Under the pieces are notes generated by a model. That model searched no databases and had not been told where the DNA came from. It worked only from the letters and a program-made list of their open reading frames with translations. DNA of 5,932 nucleotides from CAZBWE01 sp964581905 (GTDB lineage: Bacteria; Planctomycetota; Phycisphaerae; Sedimentisphaerales; Anaerobacaceae): positions 1 to 5,932 of the forward strand of contig CAZOQJ010000142.1 of NCBI GenBank assembly GCA_964581905.1, read 5' to 3'. The position numbers were made by a program, and so were the translations under genes. Every line of letters starts with the position of its first letter. The stretch's first letter is position 1. Positions 1-4,447 of the stretch are shown here, in pieces.

Positions 1-467
1 GCCTGACTGATTAAAAGATTCACCACCTCCATCACCGAATCTCTAAGCGTTCTGAACACATTCAGTGTCTTTCTTTTCATTCTTCGCAGCAATGTCGGAT
101 GGTATGCCTTCTTTAGTTCTATCTGTCTTTTCTTTTTATTTTGTTCGCCCAATTCATCGTGGAAACAAATCAGCGCAGCTATATTAGGAAACTCATTTTT
201 ATACAGGATATAACTCGTCTCATCGTGGCCTTGCTCATCTTTATGCTTGGCTGAGTAAACAAACTCCAGCCCGGTGTTTTCCACCCTCAATATGCCCCAG
301 ACAACTTTGCCTGACGTTTCCTGCAGAGTTACCATGTTTTGTGAAAAATCCTTCAAACATTTATCTCTGCTTCTTCTTCTGATAAAGGCACCGACCGCTG
401 TAGCTAAAACTATAAAGATTATAGTAATGGCCGTATATGGTACCGACCCAGCTAAAATATAAACCAT
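1..467 (-). CDS. Unrecognised single-pass membrane protein, partial (C-terminus beyond left edge)
   Basis: An open frame reads from ATG at 467 to the window edge without a stop, giving 155 codons. Upstream is AAAGG with suitable spacing for ribosome binding. Residues about 9-28 are hydrophobic (TAITIIFIVLATAVGAF), followed at once by IRRRSR. This suggests one membrane anchor with the rest of the protein in the cytoplasm. The soluble part contains GKVVWGILRVENTGLEFVYS and a pattern of aromatic and charged residues (SYILYKNEFPNIAALICFHDE). It then becomes very basic (KKKRQIELKK, RRMKRK) and continues into an amphipathic stretch (NVFRTLRDSVMEVVNLLI). I do not recognise the family. The coding case rests on the clean frame, the start signal, the anchor with positive-inside charge, and a promoter upstream. 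The frame on the other strand at 274-462 is its shadow. The gene diverges from ftsW and shares the control region with it. Confidence 0.72.
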   Translation of the reverse strand, partial: MVYILAGSVPYTAITIIFIVLATAVGAFIRRRSRDKCLKDFSQNMVTLQETSGKVVWGILRVENTGLEFVYSAKHKDEQGHDETSYILYKNEFPNIAALICFHDELGEQNKKKRQIELKKAYHPTLLRRMKRKTLNVFRTLRDSVMEVVNLLISQ

Positions 468-504
468 AATGCACTACCTTTAATTGAATCCAGAAATACT
501 CAAC

Positions 505-520
505 TGCGGTGAAAACCGCA
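505..520 (-). promoter_or_regulatory. Leader stem-loop of the left-edge membrane protein gene
   Basis: TGCGGT and ACCGCA form a perfect 6-bp stem around a 4-nt loop. If the minus-strand promoter at 526-554 is real, transcription would begin at about 519-520. The hairpin would then sit at the very 5' end of the message, some 40 nt before the start codon, a position where stem-loops often protect mRNA. There is no T-run after it on either strand, so it is not a terminator. The role is inferred. Confidence 0.35.
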
Positions 521-525
521 AGCTA

Positions 526-554
526 ATGGTAAACGGTCAGTCATAAATAGTCAA
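526..554 (-). promoter_or_regulatory. Candidate sigma-70-type promoter for the left-edge membrane protein gene
   Basis: Read on the minus strand, TTGACT (554-549) and TACCAT (531-526) are separated by 17 nt. The -35 box has one mismatch to consensus and the -10 box has two. The predicted start lies about 50 nt before the ATG at 467. The dyad at 554-574 touches the upstream edge of the -35 box. Confidence 0.4.
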
Positions 555-574
555 TTGATATAGCGTGTATCAAT
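554..574. promoter_or_regulatory. Operator-like dyad between divergent promoters
   Basis: ATTGATA and TATCAAT are perfect 7-bp inverted half-sites with a 7-nt spacer. The spacing and symmetry suit a dimeric helix-turn-helix regulator. The site abuts the -35 box of the minus-strand promoter and lies about 35 bp upstream of the plus-strand -35 box. It could therefore affect either promoter. No regulator gene is visible in the window. AT-rich DNA can produce such dyads by chance. Confidence 0.3.
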
Positions 575-609
575 GTGTACGCTTTTAACAATAATAATTT
601 GTGCTGATT

Positions 610-637
610 TTGACTTACAAAAGACGAAAAATATATT
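610..637 (+). promoter_or_regulatory. Candidate sigma-70-type promoter for ftsW-murG
   Basis: TTGACT (610-615) and TATATT (632-637) are separated by 16 nt, and each hexamer has one mismatch to consensus. The expected start near 644 leaves a leader of roughly 130 nt before ftsW. That leader would carry the three short repeats at 660-747. This is the best plus-strand promoter match I can see upstream of ftsW. Confidence 0.45.
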
Positions 638-659
638 TAGAGCTAACAGTATAAAAAAG

Positions 660-679
660 ACACGGATTAACACGGATTT
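660..679. repeat. Tandem 10-bp repeat ACACGGATTA / ACACGGATTT
   Basis: Two adjacent 10-bp units differ only in the last base, and a partial third unit (ACAC) follows. The wording 'cacggattaacacggattt' is one I recall from intergenic regions of many unrelated environmental genomes, often close to the 'tctgtgttctttgtggc' sequence that is also present here at 729-747. The tandem structure is visible directly. The claim that it is a dispersed element comes from memory and would need a genome-wide count. Confidence 0.55.
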
Positions 680-698
680 ACACTGTTTATAATTCATT

Positions 699-724
699 TC
701 CGCCTTTGCTAAAGCTTCGGCGGA
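699..724. repeat. Palindromic intergenic repeat (TCCGCC ... GGCGGA)
   Basis: TCCGCC (699-704) and GGCGGA (719-724) form a 6-bp stem around a 14-nt loop containing GCTAAAGC. This closely resembles a repeat I recall from many environmental bacteria in the form 'cgccttcgctaaagcttcggcgg'. It would lie in the ftsW leader as a stem-loop. No T-run follows, so I do not call it a terminator. Confidence 0.5.
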
Positions 725-728
725 TAAA

Positions 729-747
729 TCTCTGTGTTCTTTGTGGC
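729..747. repeat. Short dispersed-repeat sequence TCTCTGTGTTCTTTGTGGC
   Basis: This matches a phrase I remember as recurring between genes of unrelated environmental bacteria, often followed by an A-rich or T-rich run. Here it is followed by seven A residues. It ends about 25 bp before the chosen ftsW start, so it forms the last part of the leader, next to where a ribosome would bind. Its status as a repeat is from memory. Confidence 0.4.
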
Positions 748-772
748 AAAAAAATGGTGATTTTTGGTGGTT

Positions 773-1942
773 ATGGACTTGGCCATGCCTTATGGCACTG
801 AAATAAATGACAATTTGTTGGCCAATCGCATTGCGGTGGTCGTTATTCTTTTGATGGCGGTCGGTACGGTCTTTGTCTTCTCAGCCAGTGCTAACGTCAG
901 TCATAATATAGACTTACAGAAATTTTATTCCTTCCCCGCCGTTCGGCAAATCCTGTTTTTACCTCTTGCCTGTGCGGTTTTATACATGGTTTCTTGTTTT
1001 AATTATCGCAGGTTTAGTCTGGAAAGTTGGTTGAAGTCTCCGACTACCTATTTGTTAGTCTTTAGTATAGCGTTACTTATATTGGTTTTATTTCCGCAGT
1101 TCGGCACCGAGATAAACCGCGCACGCCGCTGGCTCAGAATTCCACTCGGCCCGATTACGGTAAGTTTTCAGCCCTCTGAGCTGGCGAAGTGGGCAGTTGT
1201 TTTCTTCCTGGCTGCAATTTGCGATAAGCTCAATTTCGACATAAAGTTATATTGGAAACGGTTTGTCCCAATCTGTTTTGTAGTTGCCGTGGTGGTCGCA
1301 CTTATAATCATCGAGGATTTTGGCACAGCTGCATTTATAGCGATTTTGGGCTTTTTGATGTTAATAATCGCCGGCGCCAGATGGTGGCACATTTTAACCC
1401 TTCTGCCTTTCGGTGCCGTTGCTTTTTTAGTGGCATTACTTCGTTTTCCCAGCCGATTGCAGCGGATTTTGGCCTTTTGGAACCCTGAAAAATGGGCTGA
1501 TTCTGTCGCTTATCAGGCGAACCAATCGCTTATTGCCATCGGCTCCGGCGGACTGTGGGGTAAAGGTCTCGGCCAGGGGATTTGCAAATACGGCCATCTG
1601 CCGGAAGATACTACCGATTTTATTTTTTCAATTATCGGCGAAGAGCTCGGCTTTGTCGGGACCGCGGCAGTCATTTTATTATTTATTATCTTTGTCTGGC
1701 TGGGGCTTCTGGTGGTGGTGCGCTGCAAAGACCGCTTTGGCCAGATTCTGGCCGGCGGGATTGTTTTAACGATTGCGATTCAGGCAGCGCTTAATATCGC
1801 CGTGGTGACAGTTGTGCTGCCGACGAAGGGGATACCGCTTCCATTTGTCAGCGCCGGCGGAACGAGTATGCTGCTGTCATCCGCCGCAGTCGGTGTGCTA
1901 TTAAATATTGCCAAACAAATACCTTCAGAGACTACCCAATAA
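773..1942 (+). CDS. ftsW: FtsW, SEDS-family peptidoglycan glycosyltransferase
   Basis: Polytopic membrane protein of about 389 residues with roughly ten hydrophobic segments, the usual size for FtsW/RodA/SpoVE. SEDS proteins polymerise lipid II into glycan strands together with a class B PBP; FtsW does this at the division site. Visible family motifs, numbered from ATG 773, are FSAS after the first membrane segment (36-39), RRWL then FQPSELAK (118-139), EDFGTAAF (181-188), AIGSGGLWGKGLGQG (255-269), LPEDTTDFIFSIIGEELGFVG (276-296), and PTKGIPLPFVSAGG (350-363). PTKG favours FtsW over RodA, as does the murG gene 78 bp downstream. The loop that normally reads DPxGxGYQ and holds the catalytic aspartate reads WADSVAYQ here (D243). 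The start is uncertain. ATG 773 has only GGTGG at very short spacing, ATG 785 has GGA at 7 nt, and TTG 764 is also in frame; an in-frame stop at 758-760 limits the choice. Confidence 0.95.
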   Translation: MDLAMPYGTEINDNLLANRIAVVVILLMAVGTVFVFSASANVSHNIDLQKFYSFPAVRQILFLPLACAVLYMVSCFNYRRFSLESWLKSPTTYLLVFSIALLILVLFPQFGTEINRARRWLRIPLGPITVSFQPSELAKWAVVFFLAAICDKLNFDIKLYWKRFVPICFVVAVVVALIIIEDFGTAAFIAILGFLMLIIAGARWWHILTLLPFGAVAFLVALLRFPSRLQRILAFWNPEKWADSVAYQANQSLIAIGSGGLWGKGLGQGICKYGHLPEDTTDFIFSIIGEELGFVGTAAVILLFIIFVWLGLLVVVRCKDRFGQILAGGIVLTIAIQAALNIAVVTVVLPTKGIPLPFVSAGGTSMLLSSAAVGVLLNIAKQIPSETTQ

Positions 1943-1984
1943 GAGGTCCAAAGGAAAACGCTTGCATTTATGGTCGGCTTCAGG

Positions 1985-2016
1985 CAGACTTTCCTTGCAG
2001 ATAAGCAAGGGGTCTG
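1985..2016 (+). promoter_or_regulatory. Hairpin sequestering the murG ribosome-binding site
   Basis: The murG Shine-Dalgarno sequence is AAGGGG at 2007-2012, 8 nt before the ATG. CCTTGC (1993-1998) and GCAAGG (2005-2010) form a perfect 6-bp stem around loop AGATAA, extended by a T-G wobble. After a 2-nt bulge, CAGAC (1985-1989) pairs with GTCTG (2012-2016). The ribosome-binding site is therefore entirely within the paired 3' arm. No T-run follows, so this is not an intrinsic terminator. It could reduce murG translation unless it is melted, for example by ribosomes finishing ftsW 40-70 nt upstream. That role is inferred; the pairing is seen directly. Confidence 0.5.
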
Positions 2017-2020
2017 AATT

Positions 2021-3151
2021 ATGGGCGATAGGTTCGACAAGCTCACTACAAGTAAGTGTTTTTTCTTTGCAGGCGGTGGGACGGGTGGGCATATATACCC
2101 CGGCCTTGCTGTGGCTGAGCAAATAATTAGACTTGAGCCGACAGCAAAGCTCCGCTTTTTCTGCAGCACCCGTGACATTGACTCAAGAATCCTTAAACAA
2201 ACCAGCTTCGAATGTATTAAATTGCCGGCCAAAGGTCTTTCTTTTCGGCCCCGCGGATTGGTTGGCTTCTGCACTTCATTTTTTAGAAGCTACAAAGTCG
2301 CAAAAAAAACAATCGCCTCTAATGAAAATGCGATGGTTATTGGTATCGGTGGGTATGTTGCGGCGCCTGTATGCTTAGCTGCACACAAATTGAATAGACC
2401 GGTTGCGCTTTTGAATGTCGATATTTTGCCTGGCCGGGCAAATAAGATGATTGCCCGCTGGGCAGATGAGATTTTTGTGCAGTTCAATGAGACGGTTGAG
2501 CATTTCGCCAAAGGCAAAGCGAGAATCAACATTGTCGGCTGTCCTCTGCGAAGCGGCTTTTCAAATCCACAGCCGCACAAGGCGATAGAGCAATTAGGTC
2601 TCGATGAAAATAAAAAGATGCTGCTTATAACCGGCGCATCGAGCGGGTCGGAAAGCATTAACCGAACGGTGTGCTCGCTTTTAGAAAAGTTAGATGCTTT
2701 TGCGAACGGCTGGCAGATAGTTCATCTAACAGGGGATAAAAATTATAATCAAGTCATAGATAAATACAGCAACGCCAAAATTAGGCATAAGGTTTTAGGA
2801 TATTTTGATGATATGGCGGACCTGCTGGCTGTTTCGGATTTGGTGATTGGCAGAAGCGGGGCGGTCAGCGTAGCTGAATATGCCGCGGCAGGGGTCCCAA
2901 GTATTTGTATGCCATATCCATACCATAAGGACAGGCACCAGTATCTAAACGCAGGCAAGCTGGTTGAAGCAGGAGCGGCAGTTATCGTGGATGACCTGCC
3001 GGATGAAAAAGACAGGGCCGAATGGCTGGCCGAAGAGCTTGGAGAATTGATGAAAGATGATGCGAAGCGAAAAGATATGAAGGATAAGTGCGCAGTAGTT
3101 GCGAGAAAAGATGCCGCTCGCAAAATAGCGGAGACGTTATTAAGGAGTTAG
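2021..3151 (+). CDS. murG: MurG, UDP-GlcNAc:undecaprenyl-PP-MurNAc-pentapeptide GlcNAc transferase
   Basis: GT28-family enzyme of 376 residues, near the family's usual 350-380. It adds GlcNAc to lipid I at the inner face of the membrane to make lipid II, the substrate of FtsW. The N-terminal Rossmann domain has GGGTGGHIYPGLAVAE (18-33; H24 matches the conserved His) and GIGGYVAAP (108-116). The C-terminal domain has GASSGSESIN (205-214), GRSGAVSVAEYAAAGVP (277-293; E286 fits the nucleotide-sugar-binding Glu) and DRHQYLNAG (304-312). Some usual motifs differ: HEQN is LNVD (131-134), GNPVR is GCPLR (173-177), and GGSQGA is GASSGS. The start at 2021 is supported by AAGGGG 8 nt upstream and by the lack of any alternative start before the first motif. 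About seven residues (GDRFDKL) extend beyond a typical MurG N-terminus and seem to come from a repeat. murC or other dcw genes do not follow it here. Confidence 0.96.
   Translation: MGDRFDKLTTSKCFFFAGGGTGGHIYPGLAVAEQIIRLEPTAKLRFFCSTRDIDSRILKQTSFECIKLPAKGLSFRPRGLVGFCTSFFRSYKVAKKTIASNENAMVIGIGGYVAAPVCLAAHKLNRPVALLNVDILPGRANKMIARWADEIFVQFNETVEHFAKGKARINIVGCPLRSGFSNPQPHKAIEQLGLDENKKMLLITGASSGSESINRTVCSLLEKLDAFANGWQIVHLTGDKNYNQVIDKYSNAKIRHKVLGYFDDMADLLAVSDLVIGRSGAVSVAEYAAAGVPSICMPYPYHKDRHQYLNAGKLVEAGAAVIVDDLPDEKDRAEWLAEELGELMKDDAKRKDMKDKCAVVARKDAARKIAETLLRS
2031..2053. repeat. Repeat-like fragment inside the first codons of murG
   Basis: GGTTCGACAAGCTCAC, with a few bases after it, closely resembles the 'ttcgacaagctcagg' phrase that I remember as a very common dispersed repeat in environmental bacterial genomes. 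Here it encodes RFDKLTTS, just before the first conserved strand of MurG. The match is from memory. An alignment of related MurG starts would show whether this block is an insertion. Confidence 0.4.
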
Positions 3152-3158
3152 AAAAAAG

Positions 3159-3200
3159 CCGGAGATTGCCGCGTCCACCTATGGTGGATTCGCAATGACA
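3159..3200. repeat. Palindromic intergenic repeat (GAGATTGC ... GCAATGACA)
   Basis: TCCACC (3174-3179) pairs with GGTGGA (3183-3188) around a 3-nt loop. After an internal loop, ATTGC (3165-3169) pairs with GCAAT (3192-3196). The framing 'gagattgc...gcaatgaca' matches a repeat I recall from many unrelated environmental genomes, in which the middle varies but stays palindromic. It fills almost the whole gap between murG and the next gene. No T-run follows on the plus strand, so read-through from murG is likely. The pairing is seen; the family assignment is from memory. Confidence 0.6.
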
Positions 3201-3208
3201 AAAGAAGT

Positions 3209-3814
3209 ATGGGTAGAATTGCTGTTGATGTTGTGTTATTGCCGGATGAGGCGATGACAGATAGGGCGACTGAATTAAATGCGAAGTTTGTCAAAGCGTT
3301 CGGCAGGGAAATTGTTTTGCATAAGAAGAATTGCCTGCCGCATATTTCTTTGGCTATGGGCTGTATCGATGAAAAAGACATCGGGGCTATTAAGAAAGTC
3401 TTAACAGCAATTGCAGAACGATATACTATCGGCAAGTTGAAAATACTCGGCATCCATACTTCAACGAATTCGAGAGACGAAACGGTCTCGGTCTTTGAGA
3501 TTGAGAGAATAAAAGAGCTTCAATCACTTCACGAAAAGGTGATGGAAAAGGTTCAGCCGTATTTTAGTAGTGACGTAACAGCGGATATGATATGCGGCGA
3601 TGAGGATGTTGCGGAAACTACGCTGGAATGGATTAGGGACTACCGAGAAAAGGCGGGCTTTGCGAAATTTTTCCCTCATATAACTATTGGATATGGCGAG
3701 GTAGAAGAGCAGGAATTTCCGATAGAGTTCTCTGTTTCAAAGCTGGCTTTATGTCACCTGGGGAATCACTGTACATGCAGAAAAATTCTCGCATCGATTG
3801 ATTTAACGCCTTGA
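3209..3814 (+). CDS. 2H phosphoesterase superfamily protein (2'-5' RNA ligase-like)
   Basis: Predicted soluble protein of 201 residues with no signal peptide. Two H-x-[ST]-hydrophobic motifs, LPHISLAMG (H45, S47) and FPHITIGYGE (H157, T159), lie about 110 residues apart. This is the hallmark of the 2H phosphoesterase fold, in which the two histidines act on 2',3'-cyclic or 2'-5' phosphodiester bonds in RNA or small nucleotides. Both pairs are intact, so an active enzyme is expected. The substrate cannot be told from sequence. The C-terminus has a Cys/His-rich patch, LCHLGNHCTCRKIL (181-194), that may help structure or bind a metal. ATG 3209 is the only sensible start; the nearby AAGAAG lies only about 2 nt upstream, so initiation looks weak or non-Shine-Dalgarno. 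It follows murG after a 57-bp repeat-filled gap and is probably cotranscribed with it. I see no functional link to peptidoglycan synthesis. Confidence 0.85.
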   Translation: MGRIAVDVVLLPDEAMTDRATELNAKFVKAFGREIVLHKKNCLPHISLAMGCIDEKDIGAIKKVLTAIAERYTIGKLKILGIHTSTNSRDETVSVFEIERIKELQSLHEKVMEKVQPYFSSDVTADMICGDEDVAETTLEWIRDYREKAGFAKFFPHITIGYGEVEEQEFPIEFSVSKLALCHLGNHCTCRKILASIDLTP

Positions 3815-3838
3815 CAGTATGGTAGTTGGAGATATAGT
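3811..3838 (+). promoter_or_regulatory. Near-consensus promoter for the coiled-coil lipoprotein gene
   Basis: TTGACA (3811-3816), a perfect -35 box, and TATAGT (3833-3838), one mismatch from a consensus -10 box, are separated by 16 nt. The -35 box overlaps the TGA stop codon (3812-3814) of the upstream gene. Transcription would start near 3845, giving a leader of about 47 nt. This is the best promoter match in the window. It suggests that the lipoprotein is expressed independently, and perhaps strongly. Confidence 0.55.
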
Positions 3839-3844
3839 AGGTAA

Positions 3845-3878
3845 CAAATTTGAGCGGTTTTTGGAAAAACCGGATTTG
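3845..3878 (+). promoter_or_regulatory. 5' leader stem-loop ahead of the lipoprotein gene
   Basis: CGGTTTT (3855-3861) and AAAACCG (3866-3872) form a perfect 7-bp stem with loop TGGA. CAAAT (3845-3849) and ATTTG (3874-3878) can close a longer outer stem. The ribosome-binding site AAAGGA (3879-3884) begins right after the structure and stays free. Given the promoter at 3811-3838, the hairpin would begin at or near the 5' end of the transcript. This fits an mRNA-stabilising leader. No T-run follows, so termination of upstream transcription is less likely. Confidence 0.4.
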
Positions 3879-3891
3879 AAAGGATAATAAG

Positions 3892-4371
3892 ATGAAAATA
3901 AACATCTTGAAGGTACTCGTGTTAGCGGCTGGTGCTGTTGTGATTATGTTGAACGCCGGCTGTGAGGAACAACAACAGCAGCAGCAACCAAGTACAAAAA
4001 TGGCCAAAGTCGTAGCTGCTGAGAATATCCAGCTAAAGAAAGATTTACAGCAGCGTGATAGCGAGATGGAAAAATTAAAAGAGCAGCATAGCAATGAATT
4101 GAAAAAGCAACAAGAGCTGCTTGCAAAGTGTCAGGAGGAAAACAGAGATTTGCAGGAGCAGTTGGCGGGAGAATTTCAAGGCCAGATGAATAATCTTATG
4201 GGGAGTGTAGTGGAGGAAAGCAAACAACTGCTTGAAGAAAACGAGCGGCTAAAAGCCCAGATAGAGACACTTAAAGCGGAACTCGAAAGACTCAAAGCTC
4301 AGGAAGAAGGGTTTGAAGCGGAACCTAATAAGCAGAAAAAGCCGGCTGAACAAGCAGATGAACTTTTGTGA
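3892..4371 (+). CDS. Probable lipoprotein with long coiled coil and poly-Gln tract
   Basis: Protein of 159 residues. The first 23 form a lipoprotein-type signal: MKINILK, a hydrophobic core (VLVLAAGAVVIML), then NAGC with Cys24 as the likely lipidated residue. Position -3 is Asn instead of the usual Leu/Val/Ile, so processing by signal peptidase II is probable but not certain. After Cys24 come EE, six Gln (27-32) and then charged heptad-rich sequence to about residue 140. This includes a clean leucine zipper at L113, L120, L127 and L134. The tail is hydrophilic (KQKKPAEQADELL). The protein is probably an oligomeric, rod-like lipoprotein in the envelope. I do not recognise a specific family, and coiled-coil composition makes distant similarity unreliable. 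The start is well supported by AAAGGA 7 nt upstream. It has its own promoter candidate and ends 76 bp before the convergent pyrG stop. Confidence 0.8.
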   Translation: MKINILKVLVLAAGAVVIMLNAGCEEQQQQQQPSTKMAKVVAAENIQLKKDLQQRDSEMEKLKEQHSNELKKQQELLAKCQEENRDLQEQLAGEFQGQMNNLMGSVVEESKQLLEENERLKAQIETLKAELERLKAQEEGFEAEPNKQKKPAEQADELL

Positions 4372-4395
4372 TTAGCCGTTAATTATTTTGTTTAC

Positions 4396-4415
4396 CCCGT
4401 TAGAAAGAAAGCGGG
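4396..4415. terminator. Weak hairpin between convergent genes
   Basis: CCCG (4396-4399) and CGGG (4412-4415) can pair around a 12-nt loop in the 76-bp gap between the lipoprotein gene and pyrG. There is no T-run directly after it on either strand. A run of six T lies at 4444-4449 without a good hairpin before it. I see no canonical intrinsic terminator here; this is only the best candidate. Confidence 0.15.
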
Positions 4416-4447
4416 TCTACTGCACGCTCTATTGTGACGCTCGTTTT

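Noticed and set aside
274..462. Plus-strand 62-codon frame at the left end
   Set aside because: It lies opposite the minus-strand membrane protein, which has a longer open frame, a ribosome-binding site, an anchor and a promoter.
660..747. CRISPR array
   Set aside because: Only one tandem 10-bp pair is present, with no regular spacers and no cas genes.
468..772. tRNA, riboswitch or small RNA gene in the long gap
   Set aside because: I found no cloverleaf or known aptamer core; the structures seen are short hairpins and repeats.
1780..2274. Minus-strand 164-codon frame across the ftsW-murG junction
   Set aside because: It is antisense to two clearly conserved genes and has no recognisable domain or start signal.
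3159..3200. Intrinsic terminator after murG
   Set aside because: The hairpin is real, but no T-run follows and it has the form of a dispersed palindromic repeat.
3684..4094. Minus-strand 136-codon frame with a Cys-rich run
   Set aside because: It overlaps the end of the 2H gene and the lipoprotein start; the Cys run is simply the poly-Gln tract read in antisense.
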